Shown here: positions 35,023 through 47,620 of the stretch, piece by piece
How positions within the stretch are numbered: the stretch's first letter is position 1
Layout of the letters: every line of letters begins with the position of its first letter
Source of the DNA: Halicephalobus mephisto
Taxonomy: Eukaryota; Nematoda; Chromadorea; Rhabditida; Panagrolaimidae
DNA: 64,000 nt
Assembly: GCA_009193035.1 (NCBI GenBank)
Contig: SWDT01000049.1
Location: forward strand, 372,001-436,000
Direction: 5' to 3'
The notes under the pieces: generated by a model
Seen by the model: the letters and a program-made list of their open reading frames with translations, nothing else
Databases searched by the model: none
What the model was told of the DNA's origin: nothing
Position numbers and translations under genes: made by a program

Positions 35023-35899
35023 AGTTTTTTAAAATCAGGAAATATTTCTGCGAAAGTGTCTCGAGACGAATTTTCGGATTTTGGAGTTCTTGATTTCAGC
35101 TGGATCTTGGAAAATTTTGAAATCTTCAGTTGGATTTTGAAAAGTTTGATAAAATTTCAGAAGACTTCAGAATCTTCACTTCAATTCTAGAAGGCTTCAG
35201 AATCTACTGTAGGATTCTAACAGTTTTCAAAAGACTTCAGAATCTTCAGTTGGATTCTGAGAAGTTCGACAAGATTTCAGAAGGCTTCAGAATCTACTGT
35301 AAGATTCTAACAGTTTTCAAAAGTCTTCAGAATCTTCTCTTCAATTTTAGAAAACTTCAAAATTTTCAGTTGGATTCTGGAGGATTCTGAGGAATCGAAC
35401 AAAATTTTAATAAACCTCAGAATCTACAAAATTCACAAAATTCTTTAAATTTTCAATTTCAGAAGGTTTTAGAATTTTCTAGAAGAATTTCGAAATTTTC
35501 AGAAATTTCCACAAAATTCCGAAAGTTTTCAAAAATAACAAAACTCAAATCCAACCAACTTCAAAAATAACGAAATTTAAAAAAATTATAAACTACGAAA
35601 TTCAGAAACATTTCAAATTTTTTTTATTTCGAAATTTCACAAGATTACGGTAAAAATTGAAACGTAAGAATTGATAATTTTTATTTTTCCCAAAAACTAC
35701 AATTTGTAAAAAACGAATTTCTCAATGTTTTTTTTATTAATTTCTCAATGTTTTTTCAAACTTAAGTTTCTATGGGAACCTATTTTAAAAATGGAAAAAC
35801 CGATAACTGAGACCAAATTTCCCAAAAACGGTTCCATTTTTATAAAATCGATCAAAAAAGAAAAATTGTCCCATGTCAGATGGTTGAATTTCTTTTTTT
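35023..35899. other. Intergenic, with ~120-bp degenerate repeats
   Basis: 35090-35560 is built from GACTTCAGAATCTTCA, GTTGGATTCTGA and CTGTAGGATTCTAACAG-type units. Their plus-strand open frame (35130-35390) is repeat-derived. Confidence 0.6.
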
Positions 35900-37187
35900 A
35901 TGAAGTCAATAATTTTATTTTTTTTTATTTTTCATCATTTTTGTAAGTTATTACTGTAATTAATTTTTTTAAATTTATTTTTTTATAGATTTAAATAAAT
36001 CTGCGAAAATTCCTCCAGTGGATCCGTTTGACGACAAGGATTCAGAAGACGATTTAGCAGGGTCTCCTTTCGACGACATCGCCACGAGACCCCCTCAGGC
36101 GGTGGAGGAAAGACAGAGGGCGATCGAGCAGAAGGCGATTGATGAGCTGAACAAGGTCCCCGAACCCCGAAGACCCCAACCCCGAAGACCCGAAAACACC
36201 CGTAATTTTGGAAATTTAGCAGGATACTACAGACCGGCTCTGGGAGGTGCTATCTACAACATCTACCCCATACTGTACCCGAAAGGACCGGATTACTGTC
36301 CTCAATTGAGGGCCATTTTCAGATTCACTTGTCAACCTTCGAAACCTCTGAGATTGGATTTGGTCGAATTTTGCAAACAATATGCAGCTTTCTGTGGAGT
36401 CTTGAACACCCACAGACTTCCAGGACCGGGACTAGGACCCCCACCCGACCCCCGGACCATCGGCCACGTGGGGGTCAGCGGGAACTTCGGATTCGGCATC
36501 GGCGTCGTCCCGGGCCTGGAGATCAACGCCGGATGGTCGGTTTTACTTCCAAAAGTTAATTTTTCATTGAGATTCAACTTTCGAAGAAACACATAATTAA
36601 ATTACATCACAACTAGAATTAAAAAATTTAAACTTTAAAACATCCATCACATTTTAAAAAAATATTTTCGTCATAAGATTAAATTTCTTTTCAAAAATCG
36701 TCATTACAGTAATCGCAAATTTTCCTGCTGAGATTTTTAAAAATTAAAAAAAAAATTAAAATTAATTTAAAAATTTTTTTGTTTTTTTAAATTTAAATTT
36801 TTTTAAATTTTTTTAAACTTTTTTAAATTTAAATTTTTTTTGTTTTTTTAAATTTAAATTTTTTTAAACTTTTTTAAATTTAAATTTTTTTGTTTTTTTT
36901 AAATTTAAATTTTTTTGTTTTTTTAAATTTAAATTTTTTTGTTTTTTTGATTACCGTATTTCAGGGGAGTCGATGTAGGTCCCATTCCTGGAATGGGGGA
37001 CTCCGTCGACGTCGGGATCAACAGCAACATCGGACTTCTGGGAGCTTCTCCTCCACTGAAATATCGTCGAGGAATGGACAACCCCTCCGACCCCCGAGGC
37101 GGTCTAGTCGGGATTGGCGGAGGTGTCGGAGTAGATGCCCCAGGGGCCGGACCTATCGGAGTCGGAAGTGGTCTAGGTGTCGGATAA
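35900..37187 (+). CDS. Secreted Gly-rich nematode protein
   Basis: Exons 35900-35942, 35989-36535, 36965-37187 (best model). Exon 1 is a signal peptide (MKSIILFFFIFHHFY across the junction). It is followed by an acidic Asp-rich part (DPFDDKDSEDDLAG), an Arg/Pro linker (PEPRRPQPRRPENTR), then a domain with three conserved-looking cysteines (YCPQLRAIFRFTC, LVEFCKQYAAFCG) and a Gly/Pro-rich tail (GPGLGPPPDP, VSGNFGFGIG). The last donor is weak (GGATG|GTCGGT); if not spliced, translation continues to a stop at 36594-36596 with an Arg/Phe-rich end. If spliced, the tail becomes another Gly-rich run (GLVGIGGGVGVDAPGAG) ending at 37187. I do not know the function; a cuticle or extracellular role is a guess. 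Confidence 0.7.
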
Positions 37188-38367
37188 AATCATGTTTTAT
37201 AAAAATTAAAAAATTATTTCAACATAAATTTTTTAAATTCTTTGTTTTTAATGAAAATTTCGAAATTATTAATAAAAATTAAAAACAAATTTTTTACAAA
37301 ATGGTCCTAACACGAATTTTCAGTCATTTTCAAAATTTCTGAAATTTTAATTTTTTTCTAAAATTTCATTAATAAAAATATTTAAAAAATGTTTTACAAA
37401 ATGGTCCCGAGACGAAATTCTAAATTTTTTGAATTTTCAATTCCAGATATTTTTTAAAAATTACGGTATTATTAAAGTTTGAAAATTCGTGTCGAAATTA
37501 CTCTCTAACAAAATATTTTTTAAAAACTTCAAAAATTATAAATTGCGGTGTTTCGTATTTTCAAAATCGAAATTCAGAATTCGAAGTCAAAATTCTGATT
37601 TTTCTTGTTAAGACACGATTCATAAATTCTTGTGATTCGAGAAATCCAGATATCCGATTTTGTCAACTAAAATAAAAGAATATTCACAGTAAGAAAAATT
37701 CAGATGTGTCTTGACACGAAAAATTTGAATTTCGATTTTGATAATACTGACCACGGATCACTATGCCTCGTATTATCAAAATTGGAATTTAAAATTCAAA
37801 GTCAAAATTCTGATTTTTCTTGTTAAAACACGATTCATAAATAATTTTTATTCCAGAAATCCAGATATCTGATTTTGTCAACTAAAATAAAAGGATATTT
37901 CACAGTATGCAAAATTCATAGATGTGTCTTGACACGAAAAATCTGAATTTTGATTTTGAATTTTGGTTACCAACATCAATGTCGAAATTTGATTATAAAC
38001 TTTAATATCGAAATTTATTTAACTTTAACTATCAATTTTGATGCCGAATTTTGACTGCCAACTTTGATGTTAAATTTTTATTATCAACTGTGACGTCGAA
38101 TTTTGACTATTAACTTTGACTGCCAACTTTGATGTTGAACTTTGACTGTCAACTTTGACGTCGAATTTTGACTGTCAACTTTGGCAATACGGAGCACAGA
38201 TTTCAGCTTCACAACCCCCATGAAATTTGTGAAAATTCCAACTATAATGATTTCCAGAACTTACAGTACCCTGATAAAGAAACTCTTTATCAACTCCAAA
38301 TCCTTTTATCCAATAAATGACAAAGATTGATTATATAAATAATAATTAAAGAAGGGAATGCATGGGG
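37188..38367. other. Intergenic, with repeated strings
   Basis: Two related ~180-bp blocks (37610-37740 and 37800-37960) share GATTTTGTCAACTAAAATAA and GTGTCTTGACACGAAAAA. From 37970 to 38190 there are short repeats of AACTTTGACNTCGAATTTTGAC. No gene seen. Confidence 0.55.
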
Positions 38368-38745
38368 TCAACCGAATCGCACAAAAGTCTGGGCGCGTTT
38401 TCCGAATCTGACGAAGGTTTGAGCTCGTTTCCCGAACCTCACAAAAGATTGGGCTCGTTTCTGAGGATTCTGTAAATCGTCTTCTTCAGGATTAACGGTC
38501 TCATAATAATCTCGAGGATCAGCAGCGGCATACAAGGCTTTTTCTCTCATGGCCTGAAGTAGGGCCTTCTGTTCACGTTCCCGCATCTGATTCACGTATT
38601 CTCGGATTTGTTGTTCAACTTCTTCTGATTTTTGTTGTTGTTCCAAAGTTTCATCCGGATTATTTCCAGGTTGTTGAACAGCGGCAGAACTTGCGTAATT
38701 AAACGCGATCGCTGCGAGACACAAAATGACCCAAGTTGACTGCAT
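38368..38745 (-). CDS. flp-16: FMRFamide-like neuropeptide precursor (FLP-16 type)
   Basis: One exon, 125 residues. The signal peptide MQSTWVILCLAAIAFNYASS is followed by a Gln/Glu-rich spacer and three peptides at the C-terminus, each after a Lys-Arg site: AQSFVRFG, AQTFVRFG, AQTFVRFG. The Gly is the amide donor, so the products should be AQSFVRF-amide and AQTFVRF-amide (two copies). C. elegans FLP-16 gives AQTFVRF-amide. The last peptide ends with its Gly followed directly by the stop codon, so it needs no carboxypeptidase trimming. A splice-acceptor-like TTTTCTAAG lies 4 bases before the ATG. Confidence 0.95.
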   Translation of the reverse strand: MQSTWVILCLAAIAFNYASSAAVQQPGNNPDETLEQQQKSEEVEQQIREYVNQMREREQKALLQAMREKALYAAADPRDYYETVNPEEDDLQNPQKRAQSFVRFGKRAQTFVRFGKRAQTFVRFG

Positions 38746-39187
38746 CGTCTTAGAAAATTCAAATTACAGTAAAGCCCGACGTGAGGATTTCCTAAAAAAA
38801 ATTTTTTAGAATTTAAAAAAATCTTATAATTTAAAAAATTTTTAAAATTTAAAAAAATTTTAGAATTTAAAAAAATTTTTAGAATTTAAAAAAATTTAAA
38901 AATTCCAATATTCGGTAAATACACAAAACACGAAAAATGGAAGACAGAAAAACGTCTCATTTTTCCGAAAATTAAATGCAAATAACGTCAAGACTGGGGA
39001 ACTGGATCCAAGGTCAAGAAATAACTCAAATATTTTTCGTGTTGGGATCAATTACTTTTTAAATATTGTTCTAGTTCTCAATTTTAAATGTCGGTTTTAC
39101 TATGAACAATAACTAATGTTTCTAAAATTCAAAAATAAAAAATAATTCTTCACAAGGTCATTAACTAAGATCAAAAAAGTAAATTTA

Positions 39188-39395
39188 ATAATTTTCGCGT
39201 CAGGATCAAAAGTAAATTTGATAATTTTCGTGTCAGGACCAAAAGTAAGTTTGATAATTTTCGTGTCAGGACCAAAAATAAATTTGATAATTTTCGTGTC
39301 AGGACCAAAAATAAATTTAATAATTTTCGCGTCAGGACCAAAAGTAAATTTGATAATTTTCGTGTCAGGACCAAAAGTGAATCATTCAGGGATTT
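39188..39395. repeat. 33-bp minisatellite with TTTTCGTGTCAGGACC
   Basis: ATAATTTTCGTGTCAGGACC recurs at 39188, 39221, 39254, 39287, 39320 and 39353 (33-bp period). Both strands read open because 33 is a multiple of three; these are not genes. Confidence 0.92.
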
Positions 39396-39834
39396 CTTTA
39401 ATTTTCACCTTTTAAAAACAACTTTCAATCAGTAATCCTTCTGCGAATGACGTTTGGCTCATTTTTTTATTACAAGATTAGTTAGTAACACTTTAAGCAC
39501 CATTTGTCACAGGATCGGGATTTCTTCATCCGATAATCCATTTAATCTTTACACTATGAGCAGATTTTAAATGTCAGTCACAATACGTAAGCTACTTGTC
39601 TCAAAATTCAATTACAACCTGACTACAGTTATTTTAAATATCATTCGCTGTGGGAGTGGCACCTGTTCATCAGACATGTTTTTTTCGAAAATTAATTTTG
39701 GCTATTGATCCTGACACGAAAGATACTCAGTTCAATTACAGTAATCATAAAGGATCTTAAATATCATTCGCTGCGAGACCAATACACATTTGATAAAATA
39801 TTTAATTTCACTTTCCAAAAGTATACTTTCTTGG

Positions 39835-40130
39835 TCCCGACACGAAAAATGTTCAACTATATTTTTAACTACAGTTTCTCAAACATCAGTCTTCGCAGGA
39901 CCATTAATTGACTAACAACATACTGTATTTTATTTTTGAAAAACATTTTCCAAGTTCCGGTCCCAACACGAAAAATATCCAACTATGTTTTTAACTACAG
40001 TGTCTTAAACATCAGTCTTCGCAGGACCATTAATTGACTAACAACATACTGTATTTTATTTTTGAAAAACATTTTCCAAGTTCCGGTCCCGATACGAAAA
40101 ATGTTCAAATGTAATTTTAAATAAAGTTCT
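39835..40130. repeat. ~125-bp tandem duplication
   Basis: Units start near 39841, 39966 and 40092 with CACGAAAAATGTTCAACTAT-like sequence; the first two share CATCAGTCTTCGCAGGACCA and TTAATTGACTAACAACATAC with almost no change. Confidence 0.88.
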
Positions 40131-41519
40131 CTAGACATCACGTTTCGTAATTGTCATCTGGCCAAAATTTGTGTTTTTGTGAGCACAATTGTGAATTTTT
40201 TAATAATTTTAAATTAAACAGTTAAATTTCCACGATAATCAAATATATACGGTACCTAATAACTAAATGTCATTAAAAATAACTCTAAAAAATTATGGAA
40301 TATCGAAATGAACGAAAAACATCTGGAAAATCCCTCAGGAAAAAAAGAAAAAAAATAAAATTAAAATTTTCACCTGTTTTTGTAAAAAATAAATTTTATT
40401 CGAAAAAAATCGTAAAGTTGTTTTAAAAAATTATTGATGAAAATTTGCGTGAGATTTTCGACGTGAAGTACCATAATTTTAAATTCATTTTTATTTTTAA
40501 AAATAATTTAATTTTTTAAAAATAACTTTTTTAATAACTTTAAAAATCACAAGTTTTTAAATTTCGAAAGAATTAATTTTTTTTTAAATTTTCAAAAATA
40601 AAAAAATAAATTTTTAAAATAATTTTTTTAAATTTTCAAAAATAAAAAAATAACTTTTTTTTTAAATTTTCGAAAATAAAAAAATTAATTTTTTTTAAAT
40701 AATTTAGTTTTTAAAAAATACCGTATTTGGTGATTTTAAAAGTCACGAGGTTTGAAAATTCAAAAAAGTTTAACATGTGTAAATTGGACAAAGTTCGGCA
40801 AGAATATAATTTAAATTATATTAAGCTGAAAAACGTGACTCCGAGATCCCACCAGAAAAATTAAAATTCAGCTCGTGTTTACTCCAGAAAATTAATTAAA
40901 AAATTAAAAATGCAGAAAATCCAAAAAGAATCACAAAACAAAAAAATTCTAAAAAAATAAAAAAATATAAAAAAATAAAAAAAATAAAAAAATTTAAAAA
41001 TTTTTAAAAATAAAAAAAATTTAAAACTCTAAAAATTGGATTTATGAAATTTTCTAGAGACCAATTTCTTGGAAATTTTCAGAATTTAGGTATTTGTTAC
41101 AGAATCACACTGTCGTAAAAAAGAAATAAAATTTTTAATAAAATTGTTTCGACATAAATTTTGAGAAGTCCCATTTTTGAAAATTTTAAATTTTTTGAGA
41201 AATTGTCTCGACACGAATCTTCAAAATTTTCGATTTTACGTAATTTCAAAAAATTATGGAATTTTCAAAAATTGTGAAATTTTAAAAATTTAAGAATTTT
41301 TTTGAATTTCGGAAAGCTCAGAAAATTCTAAAATTCTGAAGCTTCCGTGAGATTACGGAACATTTGAAGATTTTTTACAAATTTCTAGTTTTCTATAAAA
41401 TTCTAGAAAATTCTTCAAAGATTTCAAGAATTTCCATAACATTACACAAAATTCTAAAAAGTTCTCGGACAATTTTAAAAATTATCATAATCTTCTAGAG
41501 AATTTCCAGGAAGATCTTA

Positions 41520-41850
41520 AAAGATTCTAAAAATATTTACAATTTTCTAAATAATGCTAGAAAATTTAAAAATTAAAAATATTTACAATTTTCTATATAA
41601 TTCTAGAAAATTTAAAAATTAAAAATATTTACAATTTTCTAAATAATTCTAAAGATTTTTAAAAACTAAAAATAGTTACAATTTTCTATATAATTCTAAA
41701 GATTTTTAAAAACTAAAAATATTTACAATTTTCTATATAATTCTAAAGATTTTTAAAAACTAAAAATGTTTACAATTTTCTATATAATTCTAAAGATTTT
41801 TAAAAACTAAAAATGTTTACAATTTTTTATATAATTCTAGAAAATTCTAG
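41520..41850. repeat. ~46-bp tandem array
   Basis: About seven units of ATTTACAATTTTCTATATAA followed by TTCTAAAGATTTTTAAAAAC or a variant. Confidence 0.85.
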
Positions 41851-42370
41851 AAAATTCTCAAAAAAATCAAGAAACTCTAAAAAGCTCCACAATTCTCTCC
41901 AGAATTCCAGCTCAAAATGAAGAACCCAAAAGATTTAAATAAGTCCGGAAAGATAAAGTGAAATTTATTCATCATCGAATACCTCAGGACCGCCCAAGTT
42001 TCACTTAACCACGGAGTGGGCGTTGACATCATTTTATTTTTTTTTTTTAAAACTGTTTTGACAAACTAGTCCAAAAACGTAAATTTCCACTTCAATAGGT
42101 AAATTTTTGGCCGAAAAAGTAATAAATAATAAAAAACTAATGTTCAACTAAGGCGATAATTTATGTATTTTATTGCTTTTTTATTAATCTAGTTTTTTCC
42201 AAATGCCAATACTAAAGAGAATTTATTGCGATTTAGCCTAGGGGGAAATTAATGCAAATTATTTGAATATTTATTGAGGGGGCTGAAGTGATGTTATAAA
42301 AAGTATATTTCTGAAGTCACAGTTTCAGAAAAATTATTAATCAATTTGATGGGTCTTGGAAGTTTCTTCG

Positions 42371-42440
42371 GTGGTGCGATGATTAGTGCGCGTGACTGTA
42401 AAGTTACGAGACCCGAGTTCAGTTCTCGGATGACAACTCG
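42371..42440 (+). other. Degenerate tRNA-derived sequence (SINE head-like)
   Basis: A perfect 5-bp T-arm (CCGAG, loop TTCAGTT, CTCGG), an A-box-like TGATTAGTGCGC, and an anticodon arm CGTGACTGTAAAGTTACG with GTA in the loop. There is no pairing acceptor stem. Confidence 0.4.
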
Positions 42441-42647
42441 AGGTTTTGCTAACCAGACAGAAATAACCGGGAAGGAAATCCCGCAAAACAAGTCAAAGAA
42501 CTCGGATCAACTTTGATGTCAGATTCTTGTGATTAGTCGGTCATTGGGAAATCTGTAAAAACATATCTATGACCAAAATTTGCAAAATTGAATGTTTAGT
42601 TTGTTCTTGCACCATGTGATATCGTCACTCTATGATTAGATTAGCTT

Positions 42648-42826
42648 TACGACAGACACTCCCCAGCGACGTTTGCTCCCCTTTGACTCGCGCTGGTTTC
42701 GAAATCTTTTTTTAAATTAATTTTTTTCGACTGAAACATTAAGTTAATTTAACTACCGAAAAAATTCTAAAAACCAAAAAAATATACGAAATTTACGAAA
42801 TAGGAAGAACATTCGTCGTATAGTGA
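42648..42826. mobile_element. TACGACAG-type MITE, copy 3
   Basis: Left TTACGACAGACACTCCCC, right CATTCGTCGTATAG; shares GGTTTCGAAATC and AAATTAATTTTTTTCGACTG with copy 2. Confidence 0.6.
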
Positions 42827-42829
42827 TGT

Positions 42830-44560
42830 AATTTCGAGTTTTTTACAAACAAAAATTACTCGATTTGTCGACAAAAATCCACTGATTAACCAGATTTGCC
42901 AGTTCACTCGTGGAATTCTCGGTCGACGAACGCGCGAGGGTTCGTTATTTGTGTTAAAAAATGGATTTTGTAGAATGCATGAAAAACGTTAAAATAAAAA
43001 AAAAGATTTTGATGAATCTAAAACGCACATGCAAAATCCGTAGTTTCGTTTTTTTTTTAAAAGTTCTTGCAGATATGGATAATCCACGAAATCCCTAAAT
43101 CTATTACTTTTTTATTTTTTTTTACAATATTAAAGACGCAAGTGCAAAGAATAAAAAATTTAATTAGTAAAGTTAAAGTAAAAAATAAAAATGAATCATT
43201 AACCTTTCACTAATTGTAGTTTCGTTTATTCGGTTTTTCGAGGAACAATATATAAAATTTAAATTTTTTTTAAATTTAAAAATTTTAATTTTTTTAAATT
43301 TAAAAATTTTATTTTTTTCAAATTAAAAGATTTCATTTTTTTTTAAATTTAAAAATTTTATTTTTATTTTTATATTTTTCTAATTTAAAAATTTAAATTT
43401 TTTTAATTTAAAAATTTTATTTTTATTTTTTTTACTTTAGATGAATTTATAAAAAAATAAATATTTTAAACTTGTAATTAGTAGTTTGGAAAATAACATA
43501 ATTTTATCAAAAAATTGTTTTACAAATTTTCACATATGTGATATATGAAATTTTTAATTTTTAATTTTTAATTTTTTTAGGATTTTCATCAAAAATTATT
43601 ATTAGATTTTAAATAAGTATCTAACGAGCTGTGAAATGAGCTATAATTTATCCGAAAACCTACTTTATCTAAATCCTCATTTTTAGGGTTTTAAATTTTA
43701 AATTTTATTTTACTTTTTTATTCTAAAAAAACTTTCATAAAAAATTTACAAAAAATTATGAATATGTACTCAGTAACCTACAGTAATCCGGAACTTGTTT
43801 AAAATTCTCTATTTTAATAAATTTAATTTTATAAAAAAATTTCGAAATTAAAAAAAAATTATTCGTTTAATTTTAAAAAATCCCAAAATTCGAATTTTTT
43901 CAAAAACAACCTGCAAAAATATTTATTTTCGTCCATTTTTGACCTTCTGACATCTTTGAAAAAATTTACGTACATACAGGAAGTTCGGAATTGTGACTTT
44001 GGCGGTGAAATTGTACGTAAACGATTTAAAGTATAAACGTTACTGAACCAGAAAACAAAACACAAATGGAAATCATAAATTACTGTAGCGTATAGTAAGG
44101 TCATGGATTAAAACTTTTAAATTTTAAAAATTCAAATAACTTTATAAATTGAAAAATTGAAAAATTGTTAAATAAAAATTACTAATTACTGTAACTTATT
44201 TCAAAAATTAAAAACTTTTAAAAATTCAAATAACTTTATAAATTAAAAAATTGTAGAGTAAAAATTACGAATTACTGTAACTTATTTCAAAAATTTAAAA
44301 TTAAACAACTTTATAAATTGAGAAATTGTAGAATAAGAATTACTAATTACTGTAATTTACTCTAGGGTCGTAAATAAAGAAATTTTTAATTTTAAAGTTT
44401 CAAAGAATCTAGATGACTTTTTTATGAACTTATAAATTCTCAAACAAAGTAATTACCGTAATCTACAGTGGGAATATGAATAAAAATATATAAAAATTTA
44501 AATAATTTTTTGTAAGTGGATGAATTTGATTTAAGAATCCACATCTAACGAAAAAAATGA
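42830..44560. other. Gene-poor AT-rich region
   Basis: 43255-43440 is a TTTTTTTTAAATTTAAAAATTT array. 44100-44360 repeats AATTACTGTAACTTATTTCA. A minus-strand frame at 43859-44104 is unsupported. Confidence 0.5.
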
Positions 44561-44565
44561 ATTTG

Positions 44566-44965
44566 TTTGAAGTAGTTTTTGGAATGAATTGTATTATTTC
44601 GAAGGTGTTGGAAACTGATTGAGGATCTATATTGTTTTCTGAGTGCTCTTCTGGAGGGAGATAAGTGGGAAAAGAATCAACTCCTCCACTCCGGAATACG
44701 GTAGGGACTCTGGTGTCGGGTTGTCTCCGTTTCCCCCTGACACCAATCCGAGTTGTTCCCGGTGCTCTGTGGGTTCCCGGCTGACTACCGTCTTCCGGTT
44801 GATTCCGAAAGAACTCGTAAAACCGAAGCCGAAGACACTAGGACTGCGGAGTTCTCATCGATTGTCCCGCTCCAGAAGACCACTCAGGAGGGAGACGACG
44901 GATTCCGAATCTGCATTTAAAGACATTCCAAACACTATATAACTCATTTCAAAAACCACTTCAAG
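44566..44965. mobile_element. GC-rich 400-bp element, copy A
   Basis: Imperfect terminal inverted repeats: left TTGAAGTAGTTTTTGGAATG, and the right end read on the minus strand is TTGAAGTGGTTTTTGAAATG. The interior (44640-44940) is far less AT-rich than the surroundings and has a 99-codon open frame rich in Ser and Arg (RDSGVGLSPFPPD, RRPLRRETTDSESAF). Copy B at 51641-52040 is about 97% identical. No ATG start; coding is doubtful. Confidence 0.8.
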
Positions 44966-47339
44966 AAAGTAGACTCCCTTGGAAGACCAAAAAGATAAAT
45001 CCGTCATCAAAGTAATGTTCTTTTGAATTTGATATTTTATGTGAAAAAATCCTCGATACTCTGGGATTATCCGGGATGTAAAAGAAATCTATCAAATTCA
45101 TTCAAGAACGTGACTCGCAAGGAAACATTTTTAGAAATATCACTATGATAGTAATTTTATTATTTTAAAAGTAAAAACAATTTCGAAAAAATTATTTCGA
45201 CACGAATTTTTGAATTTTTCCAATCGGGATCAAAAGTTATAAAATTCTACTTTTTTTTATTTTAGAATATTTCGAAATTTTATTATTTTAAAAATTTGGA
45301 TTTTTATTAAAAATTAAAAAAAACTATCTCGACACGAAATTTTAAAATTTTCCAATCGGGACCGAAAATTATAAAATTCTATTTTTTTTTTATTTTAGAA
45401 TATTTCGAAATTTTATTATTTTAAAAATTTAAATTTCTATTAAAAATTTTAAAATAACTTTAAAACGAACTTCTGAGAATTTTCAATTACGATAAGGAAC
45501 TACAATTTTTTAAAATTTACATTATTTAAAAAAATTCCTGAATAGTCTGATTAGAAATGGAAATATTTTCCTCGAATTTCCAAAAATAATCTCAATACGA
45601 AATTTTTTTAAAAAAGTTAAAAATGGTTCAATTTTTTGTTTACATATTTCTGTAAAGTCCTAAAATTATACTTTTTAAAAAAATAAGAAAATTTTAAAAA
45701 TAAAAAAAATAAGAAAATTAAAAAAATTAAAAAAAATAAGAAAAATAAGAAAATTAAAAAAATTAAAAAAATAAGAAAATTTTAAAAATAAAAAAATTAA
45801 AAATAAGAAAATTAAAAAAAATAGAAAATTTTAAAAATTAAAAAAAAAATTTCTAATGTGAAAATAAAAATTAAAAAATGTTAAAAAATTGAAAAAATTG
45901 TCTCGAGACGAAAATTCGAAATTTTCCAATCAAGACCAAAAATTATGAAATTTTTTTGTTTACGTGGTTCTGTACAATTCAAAAAGCATCTATTAAATTC
46001 AGAATCGTGTTGTTAAAAAATAAAAATATTTATTCAAAAATTGTCTTCATAAATTTTTAACAATATTCAGTTATGACTGAAAATTGAAAAAATTGGATCT
46101 TTGTGATTTTAAAAAACCTAAAAAATATTAAAAATTTTGAAAACTTTCCAGTCAAGACCCAAAATTGGTGATTTTTTATTTAATTTTATAAAATTCTAAA
46201 ACAAAATAAAACATTTAGAATTATACTATTGTAAAAATATCTATTAAAAATTTCGAGAAAATTATCTCGATACGAATTTTCAATTTTCCAGCCAAGACCG
46301 AAAATTAAAAAAATTAAGGTTTTTATTATTTTAGAGACTAAATAATGTATTAAATTTGAAACTACATAAAATTGAAAGTATTTGTAAAAAATTATTTCAA
46401 CACGAATTTTCAATTTTCCAGTCAAGACCGAAAATTAAAAAAATTAAGGTTTTTTATTGTTTTAGAGACTAAAGAATGTATTAAATTTAAAACTATATAA
46501 AATTGAAAATACTTATAAAAAATTATCTCGACGCGAATTTCCATAATTTTCCAATCAAGACCGAAAATTAAAATTTTTATTGTTTTAGAGACTAAAGAAT
46601 CCATTAGACTGCAAAAGTTCAGAGCTTTGTGATATTTCGAAATTTTATCCAAAGATCGTAAGCAAGGAAGTTTGCCGAAGGCGGGCTGCTTTCATTTCTT
46701 CTAAAAAGTGGAAATAAAAAAGTAGCAAAATTGACATCTTCGAAAATCCGATTTTGTCAAAAATCCAAAAAAAAAAATTTTAAGTCCAAAAAAAAATTAC
46801 TGTAACTAAAAATGAAAATTTTTTTTAATGACTAATTTTTTTAAAATTTTCTGACGGTTGAAAAAATTATTTTTTAAAAATTATAAATTCAAAAAAATGT
46901 TTACAATGGTTATGGTAATGAAAAAGTTTCAAATCTCCTTGGAAACTCGAAAAATCGAATTTTTGGACAAAAACCAAAAAAAAATTTTATTTTTAATGAT
47001 CAAAAATTAAAATTTTTCCGACTTGTCAAATAGTAGTTTTTTCAAAAGTTTTCGAATAAATTAAAATTGACACTAAATTGAACGAATTTCGGACATTTGT
47101 CAAAAAAATGAAAAATTTAAAAATTTATTTTTAAAAAATTAAATATGGCACAAAAACATGAAAATCGTTGTGTTTGTCAGTCCGAGTGGCCCACGCAACG
47201 ATGACAAGTAGATATCGTAGAAAAGTTTTATTTATCAGATGCCTGAGGCACAATCGAAAATCTGTATCAGATTCGACGCATGTAACAAACATTTGATATC
47301 CACAAAAAGGAACTGTATGTTCCAATATCGATCCTAAGG

Positions 47340-47620
47340 AAATCTTTTCAGGACCAAGTACATTTTTGTCGATCCTAAGAGAATCTGTTTGGGACCAAAC
47401 ACTCTCTATCGATCCTAAGGAAATCCTTTCGGGACCAAGCGCAATTTTTGTCGATGGTAAGGAAATCCTTTCGGGACCAAGCGCAATTTTTATCGATGGT
47501 AAGGAAATCTTTTCGGGACCCAGCGCATTTTTGTCTATCCTAAAGAAATCCTTTCAGGACCCAGCGCATCCCTGTCGATCTTAACAAAATCCTTTCAGGA
47601 CCAAACACTTCTTGTTTTGC
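47340..47620. repeat. 42-bp minisatellite
   Basis: About seven units of TCGATCCTAAGGAAATCCTT and TCGGGACCAAGCGCAATTTT. Its 72-codon open frame (47366-47584) is a by-product of the period. Confidence 0.9.

Larger units (their letters stand above)
38746..42290. other. Start of the gene-poor block
   Basis: No gene seen. Mostly AT-rich sequence with tandem arrays (listed separately). A 58-codon frame on the minus strand beginning near 42035, inside a patch of higher GC with CGCCCA/TGGGCG arms (about 41990-42030), is the only non-repeat feature and is unsupported. Confidence 0.5.

Noticed and set aside
43859..44104. 81-codon minus-strand frame
   Set aside because: AT-rich composition and no splice-linked partner exon.
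47150..47330. Island resembling a C/D snoRNA (GATGAC ... CTGA)
   Set aside because: The C box does not match the consensus and no terminal stem is visible.
47366..47584. 72-codon frame with repeated GPSAIF-type peptides
   Set aside because: Explained by the 42-bp minisatellite period.
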